Numbered from the stretch's first letter, positions 25,501 through 33,519 are shown. The stretch: 33,829 bases of DNA from an archaeon (GCA_016191585.1 JACPVU010000008.1:1-33829), one strand, 5' to 3'. Numbers and translations: made by a program. Notes: generated by a model from the letters alone, not told the origin.

Positions 25501-27807
25501 AGCAATTCCGGATATGCCGGCAGGGTAATAACTTTTGATACGATTTATCCTGTCATTAATAATTATACACCTTCTGATTATTCCAGCTATTCCAAAGGCG
25601 GCCAGAACGAGTCTTTGTCCGTTAATTACACAGAAATTAACTTAGATAGCGTATACTTTTTCTGGCAAAACGGCTCTGGTGGGAACTTTACACAGACTAA
25701 TCTGACTGGCTGCGAATCTGGCAACAAAAAGATATGTTCAGCGAATCTTAACTTGTCAGGATTTACAGAAGGCACTTTGATTCAATTCTACTTTGGGGTG
25801 TTCGATAAGACAGGGAAATCAAGCTATTTATTTACGCCGTCTGCAGATCCGTTTAGTGCGACTATTGATCGAATTTCACCAAACGTGACAATTTCTTCTA
25901 TACGCAATTCACAAAAATTCAACTCTGACAATGTAACTTTAAATTTCACAGCCATAGACAATAAATTGATTTCCAGTTGCTCGTACAAATTAAATAGCAA
26001 CGGTGATGCGAGCATAACTAAAAATATAACATTTGTCGCAGAACAAGGCAATAACACCCTTATAGTTTCTTGCACTGATAGCGCTGGAAACAAGGGCAAT
26101 TCTTCAGTTGCTTTCTTTGTTGATTCTGTATATCCAATTATTTCTCTTCAATCACCGCAAAATACAACTTATAATTTCAATACTTCATTGAAATTGAATT
26201 CCACAGTAAATGAAGCAAATCTTGATAAGATTTGGTACAGGCTCGATAACAATGAAAACATCACACTGACAGAGAATACAACGTTCAGTGCGTCAGAAGG
26301 TTCGCATGTATTATACATGTCTGCAAACGATTCCGTAAATAACCTAAAATCTACTTCTATAGAATTTACAATAGATATAACGCCTATTCAGGTATCATTT
26401 GTCAGTGCAACACCACTGAACGAAATTCTCAATATGAGAAATTCTATAACCATAAACGTTACAACAAACGGGGTTCCGGATTCTATTGTGTTAGAATGGA
26501 ATGGGACAAATGAGACTATAAATGGTAACGGCACAAATTGGTTTATATCAAAAGTTAGTTTATCAGATGGTAACTATACGTTCAAAGCTTATCTTAATGA
26601 TTCGGTTGGAAATCAAAATGTATCCGAGATGAGATGGGTATTCATAAACGTTACAAGAAACACGACTTCTTTGATACGAAATATAAATCAAACACTATCA
26701 TTTCAAAACATAACAGTCAAGATTCTAAATTCAGCAGGCGAACCTATGGATAGCAGTCAATTGATTTCATTTGAAAACTATACGCTTCAATTTAACATAA
26801 GCAATGTTTTCATAGAAACGGCAAACTTTTTGGTTAATAGTCTTAATTCTTCTGCAATAGTTAATATCACAAATAATATCACCGCAGAATTAAACATATC
26901 AGCGGCATTCAACAAATCAGGCGGTTCGCTAGACAACTATGTATGGGTGGATTTGAACAATTTGCTGCCTTCGGGCAACTTCACAGCTAAGATAATATTC
27001 CCGAGAATTTATGCACTATACTTCTACCTGAATGGCACAAGGGATGCACCTAACATAACGCAAGTCAAAAGTGTCTGTAACATAAACTTATCTAATATCC
27101 CTTGCTATAATATCTCCGCTAACATATCTACTCTGTACCTTCCTTCGTTTTCAGGAGGTGCTGGTGGCAATGACACGCAAGCACCGTCGATTAGTGTAAG
27201 CTCGCCAATATCAGGTACCACTTATTCTTCTTCGTCTATACCATTGACCTACACTGTAAGTGATAATGTAGCTGTTGATAAGTGCTGGTACAGTTTGAAT
27301 TCTGGGTCTAACACAACTTTACCAAATTGTGCAAATGCTACCATAACAGCATCCGATGGGTCGAACACCCTTAATGTTTATGCAAATGACACATCAAATA
27401 ACCTGAACCAGATAACTGTGGCGTTTACGTTTAGCCAACCAGTACCAACTTCATCTAGCGGCGGAGGCGGGGGAGGCGGGGGATATATTCCATCTCAGCA
27501 GACAAAGCAAAATCAGACGAATGCAACAACTACTGCGCAAAAAACAGAACAGCAGGCTAACAAAACAGTTACCATATCAATTTCAAATCAAACATTAGTT
27601 AACCGAACCGCGCAAATAACAACCGGAAATGAAACAAGCAATAAAAACAAGTCAAATGAAGCAAATCAGACAGCGAACATAGGCCCTTCAGGATTTGTTA
27701 TAGGTTCTCCTGAAAATATTGTTATTGGAGGGTCCTTATCAGCAATAATTGTTGCAGGTTTGGTTGTCTGGAAATTCAAATCTGCAAGAAAACAAAGGAA
27801 GAAGTAA
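22570..27807 (+). CDS. subtilisin-like serine protease (S8), multi-Ig-domain, membrane anchored
   Basis: Catalytic blocks VCVLDTGVNKTHP (D), HGHGTHVAGI (H), SGTSMATPVVAG (S); Ig-like repeats; C-terminal TM ENIVIGGSLSAIIVAGLVVWKF. Confidence 0.92.
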   Translation: MKSYWYLIAVFAVALSSLNQIGFSAEVDPGLLVSIGKMQPDDYIHVIIIANDKLSESQHELLRSLGVTIERNFTLATWYEASSYVKDIYNLQNLDFVTQIKSIEDYEPLAGETPAKDNNDTSLLIPTVILLVIFAVAALSMKRKHYKILALALLVAALFSQIPVSHAEEGGIPLELNTASTGFQEAKNIELPEKAYPRIAQNQIKAKDNKVDPRILASGDDTVKVLVETTDEYTDSDLRYVQKTKMQEFQLGNFLYMEVPKSEINKLEKTSSVKKVQFDEEYKPLLDIAVPLINTGSFLANNFNGSGIKVCVLDTGVNKTHPALISRVVAEKDFVTTDSDGDNPADFHGHGTHVAGIVASNDSIYRGVAFGSSILNAKVFSSTSGSATTGSIISGIDWCISQGANILTLSLGGKDEQNDGSDVLSQYVDLAADQGKVVTIAAGNSGPSGDTSCRTNRDSSGSSYSVCEPGLAHKAITVGSTQTSKYTGNTNDGLSGFSSRGPASDNRIKPDVTAPGQVITSSWINGGYNSISGTSMATPVVAGLSALILQARNVSPEEVKTLLMNTAVDLGSTGKDNSYGAGRVNASRVFDEINNTVRDAIDTPAYKIHNIFVPSGDKEIRATLYWPENYSLHNDVDLYLLDPAGNVRTYSISSYNTDEIIKLPNPSPAGNWKLLVDPFNVSGNQVYSLASNFKPSGQMYLAATNVSNKIIYHQINVTNSSKKLIVDLDWNFTNVNLDIYLYNTSGHLVNYSNAVNTNYEEVIIDNPSTGIWLVRLVPSYLAGKAGVDYALTSTFAISSQITDDIPPDVTLIEPVNKTYGARNINSTFRAADNLNTFVDCYRNLDNTTDFIGTIQNNSLFAYNFSVSDGAHNISITCADTANNFGNSSLIYFSVDTIPPTITFVSPSDSNNSFVNRNHTFIGVNVADSNDIDSCFLEWNNVNQSMTKIGSGNSITCFLNKTDSDGTYSYKIYANDSISNSGYAGRVITFDTIYPVINNYTPSDYSSYSKGGQNESLSVNYTEINLDSVYFFWQNGSGGNFTQTNLTGCESGNKKICSANLNLSGFTEGTLIQFYFGVFDKTGKSSYLFTPSADPFSATIDRISPNVTISSIRNSQKFNSDNVTLNFTAIDNKLISSCSYKLNSNGDASITKNITFVAEQGNNTLIVSCTDSAGNKGNSSVAFFVDSVYPIISLQSPQNTTYNFNTSLKLNSTVNEANLDKIWYRLDNNENITLTENTTFSASEGSHVLYMSANDSVNNLKSTSIEFTIDITPIQVSFVSATPLNEILNMRNSITINVTTNGVPDSIVLEWNGTNETINGNGTNWFISKVSLSDGNYTFKAYLNDSVGNQNVSEMRWVFINVTRNTTSLIRNINQTLSFQNITVKILNSAGEPMDSSQLISFENYTLQFNISNVFIETANFLVNSLNSSAIVNITNNITAELNISAAFNKSGGSLDNYVWVDLNNLLPSGNFTAKIIFPRIYALYFYLNGTRDAPNITQVKSVCNINLSNIPCYNISANISTLYLPSFSGGAGGNDTQAPSISVSSPISGTTYSSSSIPLTYTVSDNVAVDKCWYSLNSGSNTTLPNCANATITASDGSNTLNVYANDTSNNLNQITVAFTFSQPVPTSSSGGGGGGGGYIPSQQTKQNQTNATTTAQKTEQQANKTVTISISNQTLVNRTAQITTGNETSNKNKSNEANQTANIGPSGFVIGSPENIVIGGSLSAIIVAGLVVWKFKSARKQRKK

Positions 27808-27901
27808 AATGACTAGCGATTTTCTTCCTGACTACGAAACCAAATTTCATTGTTAAGGCAAAAGAATACTGTCTTTCTTTGGTAGATGAATTGTGCCATA
27901 A

Positions 27902-27998
27902 ATATAGCAGATGTCATTATTTTTCGTACAAAAATAATGTCTCTGTATATAGCATCTGACATCATAATATGTCTGAATATTTATGTCAGATGCTATAT
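27902..27998. repeat. intergenic paired hairpins
   Basis: CATTATTTTT-cgtac-AAAAATAATG (27915-27939) and 16-bp perfect IR ATATAGCATCTGACAT/ATGTCAGATGCTATAT (27947-27962/27983-27998). Confidence 0.75.
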
Positions 27999-28115
27999 GA
28001 GCCATACTCTCCTCATTAAAACAACCCGAAACGACATCAGGGTGTTCCTAACTGATACAACATCCTTAAGTGTGCGGAAGCGGTCATTTATAAAGACTTC
28101 TTAAAAATAAATCGC

Positions 28116-28439
28116 ATGGATTATCTTATAAAATTCGGATACAGAAAAGACGGCACATTTACCGGGTCAAAACTAAATAAAAATCAGATAAACGATATAG
28201 AATCCGCAATAAAAGCAGGAATGCTTAGAAAATATGAACTAATTGAATCACCGTCCAGAAACAAGCAATTCAGCGTTGAGATCGAAGACAACAATCAATA
28301 CGCAAAACTAGATGTTTTTCCCAGATTGGAAAGCTGCGATACCGGCAGAATCAAGAGAGAAATAATGAAAATAAGGAAAAAAAGCGGCAACGAAAATATA
28401 AGCATAAGACTATACAGCAGCATGAAATCTTACTTCTGA
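28116..28439 (+). CDS. hypothetical protein
   Basis: 107-aa ORF with TATA-like tttataaag ~25 nt upstream of the start region. Confidence 0.6.
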   Translation: MDYLIKFGYRKDGTFTGSKLNKNQINDIESAIKAGMLRKYELIESPSRNKQFSVEIEDNNQYAKLDVFPRLESCDTGRIKREIMKIRKKSGNENISIRLYSSMKSYF

Positions 28440-28481
28440 TTTTAACGCTGGTTTTTAATAATTAGAAAATACTGATACACT

Positions 28482-28949
28482 ATGCACGTGCTCATGAAGT
28501 TCGTTTACGAGGCGATAAGGGACATATCGTCTTTAGGCGGAATAGCGTTCTACGGACTGCTTTTCCTGTTCACTCTCGCGGTTCAACAATACATAATAAC
28601 AATGAAACTTCTTTTCATGATAATTGCCATAATGATAGTGACGTATTCAATAAAGTCCGTATACTTCAAGGCGAGGCCTGACAACAAGGCAAAAAAGAAG
28701 GGAAAAAATCTGCTGGAAAAAGCCGACCTCTCCTCATTTCCGAGCGTCCATTCGGCAAGGATAACAGCCTTGGGCGTACTGGGCTCACTGACATTCATGA
28801 ACATATGGCTGACGTTGCTGCTCACTGCTATTGTCATAGTTGTATGTGTGTCAAGAATCGTACTCAGCCGCCATTACAAGGCAGACGTCGCAGCAGGCAT
28901 AATACTTGGATTGATCGTCGGGTACGCGGCGTTTGTCCTTATTCATTAA
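28482..28949 (+). CDS. PAP2-family membrane phosphatase
   Basis: KARPDNK...SFPSVHSARITAL...SRIVLSRHYKADVAAG matches the three PAP2 phosphatase motifs. Confidence 0.88.
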   Translation: MHVLMKFVYEAIRDISSLGGIAFYGLLFLFTLAVQQYIITMKLLFMIIAIMIVTYSIKSVYFKARPDNKAKKKGKNLLEKADLSSFPSVHSARITALGVLGSLTFMNIWLTLLLTAIVIVVCVSRIVLSRHYKADVAAGIILGLIVGYAAFVLIH

Positions 28950-29327
28950 AGAAACACGCTCTTCCATGTTAAGAATTTTGCTGTATTTTTCAAAAAGTTC
29001 TGCATTTATTTCTGAAAAATTAATGCCATCTATTTTAGGAAAATCATTACTATCAATTTCTTTAGTAATCGTACCTTTACCTATACTGCTGATATAGGTT
29101 ACTTCTGGTATATCATTGATGACTACATTAAATTTCGAGTCTGCACATGCATTCACATAACCAATGCTGTTCTTTTCAGCGTCATCCCACCAAATGAATT
29201 TGTACGTATCATCATAGAAACTTGACCCTGCAACCATGATATTATCCATATACTCTTTTTCGTTTGTATGTTTTAACTTGACAAGTATACCTTTCTTCAG
29301 GATATTGTTGTATTTCATACTTATCAT
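28851..29327 (-). CDS. hypothetical protein, FIWW-motif paralog 2
   Basis: KYNNILKKGILVKLKH...TYKFIWWDDAEKNSIGY...VTY aligns with the adjacent upstream ORF. Confidence 0.6.
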   Translation of the reverse strand: MISMKYNNILKKGILVKLKHTNEKEYMDNIMVAGSSFYDDTYKFIWWDDAEKNSIGYVNACADSKFNVVINDIPEVTYISSIGKGTITKEIDSNDFPKIDGINFSEINAELFEKYSKILNMEERVSLMNKDKRRVPDDQSKYYACCDVCLVMAAEYDS

Positions 29328-29342
29328 CTGTCATATTTTTAC

Positions 29343-29672
29343 TTACAAAAGAGCTTTGTTAAGCATACTCTCCCACTTTTCAAATATATTTTTCTTTTCA
29401 TGATCTTCCCTGTATTCGGTATGTATACCGTTGAAAGCATTTTTATACGTCACGTTTAGTGAACCATCCAGTTTTTCGATATTAATATGGTCAACAAAAA
29501 TCTCGGCGTGTTTAATGGCTTTTTTATTAGGGTCTTTCCACCAAATGAAACCATAGGTCTCGTCCTCTTTGTCAAAATTTTTAACAACAGCACGCACGTA
29601 ATTTTCGCCGAATCTGTGCCTGAGATTTACGAGTGTGCCAACGCCGAGAAGTTCAGAATATTTCAATGCCAT
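29343..29672 (-). CDS. hypothetical protein, FIWW-motif paralog 1
   Basis: KYSELLGVGTLVNLRH...TYGFIWWKDPNKKAIKH...VTY. Confidence 0.65.
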   Translation of the reverse strand: MALKYSELLGVGTLVNLRHRFGENYVRAVVKNFDKEDETYGFIWWKDPNKKAIKHAEIFVDHINIEKLDGSLNVTYKNAFNGIHTEYREDHEKKNIFEKWESMLNKALL

Positions 29673-29794
29673 GCAATATCAATTTCTCAAATCTTTTTAA
29701 ACCTGACTGCACAGAATAAGACTATGAGCAGTGGACGTCCCTGTTGTCGGTACTGATTCTTATCTGTTTAGATATAATAAAGGAGAGAAGAATG

Positions 29795-29825
29795 ATAAGG
29801 AAGAGAACCTTGGTTCTCGCCTTAT
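29795..29825 (+). promoter_or_regulatory. hairpin in tRNA-Cys 5' leader
   Basis: ATAAGG-aa-GAGAACC-tt-GGTTCTC-g-CCTTAT, ending 1 nt before the tRNA 5' end. Confidence 0.6.
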
Positions 29826-29826
29826 T

Positions 29827-29984
29827 GCTGGGTTGGCAGATCGGCCATGCGCCGGCCTGCAGACAAATCCCTTTTCTTGAAAGAAAAGGTCTTTGTATTC
29901 CCTAAAAGAACTCAAGGACTGTCAAGAAAGAAAGTGGATTGAAGCAGTAAGCCGGATAGGGGCGTTCAACTCGCCCACCCAGCT
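29827..29984 (+). tRNA. tRNA-Cys(GCA) with 87-nt intron (29863-29949)
   Basis: Acceptor GCTGGGT/ACCCAGC with U73; anticodon arm CCGGC-CTGCAG|intron|A-GCCGG; T-arm GGGCG-TTCAACT-CGCCC; central helix CTGC/GCAG with TAA 3' bulge consistent with a BHB splice motif. Confidence 0.9.
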
Positions 29985-30008
29985 CTGAATAAAGATAAAG
30001 GTGATTAT

Positions 30009-31421
30009 GTGCCGTTCAGGATTTTCAACACGATGAAGAGAAAGAAACAGGTTTTCAAGCTTGGACATATCAAGATCGTTAAGCTGTATACGTGCGGGCC
30101 GACTGTCTACAACTATGCACATATAGGAAATTTCCGCGCGTACCTTTTCTACGATATTCTGAGAAGATATTTAGAGTACATAGGCTATGAAGTGAAACAC
30201 GTCATGAATCTGACTGATGTGGACGATAAAACTATACGAGACAGCCAAAAAGAAAACATGGCTCTGAAGGATTTCACGCAAAAATATATAGACGCATTTT
30301 TCAACGATATAAAAATACTAAGGATAAAACCAGCCCATATTTATCCGAAGGCTACTGACCACATAAACGACATGGTTGACATGATAAAGAAATTGATGCT
30401 TAGGGGTTATGCGTACAGGGGAGATGATGGGTCGGTTTATTTTTCAATCAAAAAGTTTAAAAATTACGGGAAACTGTCAAAACTGAAGATAAAGAAACTG
30501 AAAGCCGGGGCAAGAGTCAGCCAGGACGAATACACCAAACAAGAGGCAAAGGACTTTGCCTTATGGAAAGCATGGATTCCTGAAGATGGTAACATTTTCT
30601 GGATAACGCCGCTTGGCAAGGGAAGGCCTGGCTGGCATATCGAATGCTCTGTAATGTCTCAGAAGTATTTGCAGTCCATAAACATACACGGCGGCGGTGT
30701 CGACCTGATATTTCCGCACCACGAAAACGAGATAGCGCAGTCGGAATGCTCGTCAGAAAAGAAGTTCGTGGACTACTGGGTTCACTGCAATCATTTGTAT
30801 GTGGACGGAAAAAAGATGAGCAAGTCGCTTGGCAACTTCTACACACTCCGTGATATCCTGGAAAAAAATTATGATCCCGTGGCTTTCCGGTATCTCTGCC
30901 TGTCAACCCATTACAGGAGCCAGCTGAATTTCACCTTTGGTTCATTGGAAAAAGCAAAAACAACAGTTGACAACTTCAACGAATTCCTGAGAAAACTGGA
31001 GTGGCTGCAGAAAGAGAAGTCAGACGTCAGGCCAAACCACATCCTTCATAAATTGATCAAAAACACGAAGGAGAAGTTCAGGAACGCCATGGACAACGAC
31101 CTCAATACGCCGCAGGCGCTGGCATCTGTTTTCAACCTTATCAAGGCCGTTAATATTGCAATAGACAAAAACACCGCTGACAAACGTACGCTGCAGGCGG
31201 TCTACAAGTTCCTTATGGAGATAAACGATATATTCGACATAGTGGAAAAAGAAAGTGCGGAAGAGCTTACGGCAGAAGAGAAAGGGTTGATCGAGAAAAG
31301 GGAGCAGCTAAGAAAGGAGAAAAACTTCGAAGAAGCCGATAAAATAAGGAATGCACTGAAGAATAGAGGCATTATTCTGGAAGACACGCCGCAGGGCGTC
31401 ATGTGGAAGAGAGAGAAATGA
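30009..31421 (+). CDS. cysS: cysteinyl-tRNA synthetase (GTG start)
   Basis: FRIFNTMKRKKQVF...LYTCGPTVYNYAHIGNFR (HIGH-type), GWHIECSVMSQKYL, HHENEIAQSE, KMSKSLGNF. Confidence 0.97.
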   Translation: MPFRIFNTMKRKKQVFKLGHIKIVKLYTCGPTVYNYAHIGNFRAYLFYDILRRYLEYIGYEVKHVMNLTDVDDKTIRDSQKENMALKDFTQKYIDAFFNDIKILRIKPAHIYPKATDHINDMVDMIKKLMLRGYAYRGDDGSVYFSIKKFKNYGKLSKLKIKKLKAGARVSQDEYTKQEAKDFALWKAWIPEDGNIFWITPLGKGRPGWHIECSVMSQKYLQSINIHGGGVDLIFPHHENEIAQSECSSEKKFVDYWVHCNHLYVDGKKMSKSLGNFYTLRDILEKNYDPVAFRYLCLSTHYRSQLNFTFGSLEKAKTTVDNFNEFLRKLEWLQKEKSDVRPNHILHKLIKNTKEKFRNAMDNDLNTPQALASVFNLIKAVNIAIDKNTADKRTLQAVYKFLMEINDIFDIVEKESAEELTAEEKGLIEKREQLRKEKNFEEADKIRNALKNRGIILEDTPQGVMWKREK

Positions 31422-31879
31422 CAGGAAAAAATAACATGAAAATCCGCAATGCCAGAAGGACAGACGTGAATAGTCTCTATAGGATGGCAAGAAACGATCT
31501 TGGAAGGTTCAGCTGGTTCCACAAGGAATCACTAATCAAGAACCTGAAAGAAGAGCCAAAATTATGTTTTGTGCTGGAATGCAACAAAAAAACCGAGGGC
31601 GCATTGTTTTTCAGACAGGAATGGAACGACGTTGTATGGGAATGGTTGATTTTCCTTCATGGTCATATGCAACATAAAGGGCTTGCGCAAGATTTCGAGA
31701 AAAATGCCATGAGGATCCTGAGAAAAAAAGGATACAAAATAGCGTACGCAGAAGTTGACCTAAGGAACAGGCATATGCTTCACTGGTGCAGGAAGAACGG
31801 ATACAAGAAAGTTTGCAGGTTTCCGGACTGGTTCGGAAATGGAAAGCACGCAGTAATTTTCAGGAAGAATATAAAGTAG
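31418..31879 (+). CDS. GNAT-family N-acetyltransferase
   Basis: MKIRNARRTDVNSLYRMAR...HGHMQHKGLAQDFEKNAMRILRKKGYKIAYAEVDLRNRHMLHWCRKNGYKKV; start overlaps cysS stop (ATGA). Confidence 0.8.
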   Translation: MTGKNNMKIRNARRTDVNSLYRMARNDLGRFSWFHKESLIKNLKEEPKLCFVLECNKKTEGALFFRQEWNDVVWEWLIFLHGHMQHKGLAQDFEKNAMRILRKKGYKIAYAEVDLRNRHMLHWCRKNGYKKVCRFPDWFGNGKHAVIFRKNIK

Positions 31880-31888
31880 GTGCGAAAA

Positions 31889-32047
31889 ATGATACACTGG
31901 TTCGTGTTCAATCTCATAGTTCTGATAGTGGCGCTGTCGCTATTGCTCGGGGTGAAGAACGAGATAACCACGGCAATAGCGATGATACTCGTTGTAATAA
32001 CCATTATACTGATGATAAAGGATTTCTTCATGGTAAGGGGCGAATAG
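31889..32047 (+). CDS. small two-TM protein (52 aa)
   Basis: MIHWFVFNLIVLIVALSLLLGVKNEITTAIAMILVVITIILMIKDFFMVRGE*; below the ORF-track length cutoff. Confidence 0.55.
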   Translation: MIHWFVFNLIVLIVALSLLLGVKNEITTAIAMILVVITIILMIKDFFMVRGE

Positions 32048-32076
32048 TCTGAAAAGAAAGCTTTATAAGTTCTAAA

Positions 32077-32094
32077 ATATAACATACGTTATAT
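32077..32094 (+). promoter_or_regulatory. inverted-repeat operator overlapping a start codon
   Basis: ATATAAC-atac-GTTATAT ending in the ATG (32093) of the HTH-NTase gene; TATA-like tttataag ~25 nt upstream. Confidence 0.5.
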
Positions 32095-32674
32095 GAAGAA
32101 ACCGATCGTTCCTAAAAGTTACCGTAGAATCATAACAGAAACTGGGAGACAGAGGGTTTTGGAAATACTGGCTAAATACCCGGAAATGGAATTCAGTTTG
32201 AGTGATTTGGCAAAAGAATCCGGAGTAGCAAAGGCAAACATAGGATCGATACTGGACGATTTGCAAAAGATGAATCTTGTTGAAATAACAAAACTAAGCA
32301 AGATATGGAGGATCAGGGCAAAACAGGGCAGCCCTGAATTCATAAAAAATAAAATTATACACAATCTTCATTTAGTCTATTACAGCGGGCTTGTGGAATT
32401 TCTCAGCGACTATTTTAACAACCCAAAATGCATCATACTCTTCGGGAGTTTCAGGCATGGTGATGACGTATCGGGCTCTGACATTGATATAGCAATAGAA
32501 ACAGACAAAAAAAGAGACGATATCATAGAAATCAAGGAATTGATGGCTTTTGAAAAAGAAATCGGCAGAAAGATACAGATTCATCTGTTCAACAGGAAAA
32601 ATGTTGATTTGAATGTCTTTAATAATATAGCAAATGGCATAGTTCTTTCAGGTTTTCTGGAGGTCAAACCATGA
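32093..32674 (+). CDS. HTH + MNT-type nucleotidyltransferase protein
   Basis: N-term wHTH (EFSLSDLAKESGVAKANIGSILDDLQKMNLVEI), C-term ILFGSFRHGDDVSGSDIDIAIE. Confidence 0.85.
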   Translation: MKKPIVPKSYRRIITETGRQRVLEILAKYPEMEFSLSDLAKESGVAKANIGSILDDLQKMNLVEITKLSKIWRIRAKQGSPEFIKNKIIHNLHLVYYSGLVEFLSDYFNNPKCIILFGSFRHGDDVSGSDIDIAIETDKKRDDIIEIKELMAFEKEIGRKIQIHLFNRKNVDLNVFNNIANGIVLSGFLEVKP

Positions 32675-33108
32675 AAAAGGAAACTGTAGAAAGATTATTG
32701 AAATCAGGCGATATACGCATCAGGCAAAAAGATATGGAAAGGATAAAATCCCTGATAAAATCGGCTGAGATAAATGCAAGCATTGCCAAGAAAATAGAAT
32801 TGAATGAAAACAGCGCGACTCTCGTATTCAGGGAAATATACGAATCAATCAGGCAATTGGGCGATGCAAAATGGTGGCTTTTCGGCTACGAGCCTGAAAA
32901 TCATGAGGTAAGTCTGGAAACTCTAAAAGAAATGAGCATAAAAGAAAAAATAAAGCTGAATCACATAGACAGGTTCAGGAAAATAAGGCACGACGCAAAT
33001 TACAGAGGTTATATGGTGTCTGTTTCCCAGACAGAAGAAATGATAGAATTCTGGGACAAATGCGGGCCAGATATAATAAATATTTTGCTCAAGGAAGCAA
33101 AGAGCTGA
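32671..33108 (+). CDS. HEPN domain protein
   Basis: Helical protein with FRKIRHDANYRGY (RxxRHxxxY-type HEPN motif); 4-nt overlap with the MNT gene. Confidence 0.75.
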   Translation: MKKETVERLLKSGDIRIRQKDMERIKSLIKSAEINASIAKKIELNENSATLVFREIYESIRQLGDAKWWLFGYEPENHEVSLETLKEMSIKEKIKLNHIDRFRKIRHDANYRGYMVSVSQTEEMIEFWDKCGPDIINILLKEAKS

Positions 33109-33113
33109 TAAAA

Positions 33114-33464
33114 ATGCCGACGAGAAGAAACGACCGCAGGAGCAAGCCCGAATACCAGGTAAAGATAGCAAAAGAGCGCATCAACATACTCATGAACGAG
33201 GCTATGGCTGCACAAAAAGAAAACCCTGAGATGTCAAAGAGATACTTCATTTTGGCGAAAAAAATAGGCATGAGGTACAACGTGCTGATACCAGGAAACA
33301 AGAAAAGAAAGTTCTGCAAAAAGTGTTTTTCCTTCCTGTCAGAGGGCTGGAGATTTAAGGGCGGCCAGGCGCGTGTGACCTGCAAAAATTGCGGACAATC
33401 GATGCGCTACCCTTATAAACCTTTTAGGTCAAAGAAAAAGAACAAAAGAACGGAACACAGGTAA
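33114..33464 (+). CDS. rnp4: ribonuclease P protein component 4 (Rpp21/Rpr2 family)
   Basis: IAKERINILMNEA...KRYFILAKKIGMRYNVLIPGNKKRKFCKKC...VTCKNCG; start at internal ATG 33114. Confidence 0.88.
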   Translation: MPTRRNDRRSKPEYQVKIAKERINILMNEAMAAQKENPEMSKRYFILAKKIGMRYNVLIPGNKKRKFCKKCFSFLSEGWRFKGGQARVTCKNCGQSMRYPYKPFRSKKKNKRTEHR

Positions 33465-33519
33465 TAAATGACAATAAAAACGTTCTTAATCTTTACGGAT
33501 TAATTAGAGCGAAGTAATT

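Noticed and set aside
27886-28104. 72-aa + ORF
   Set aside because: Spans two strong hairpins and has no recognisable domain; more likely non-coding.
29716-29763. Possible C/D-box sRNA (ATAAGA...ATGAGCA...CTGAT-TCTTAT)
   Set aside because: C box deviates from RTGATGA, no convincing C'/D' boxes, and the upstream TTTTTAAA is equally explained as the TATA box of the divergent minus-strand FIWW gene.
30517-30906. 129-aa minus ORF and + ORF 30644-30853 within cysS
   Set aside because: Overlap highly conserved CysRS motifs in the correct frame; shadow ORFs.
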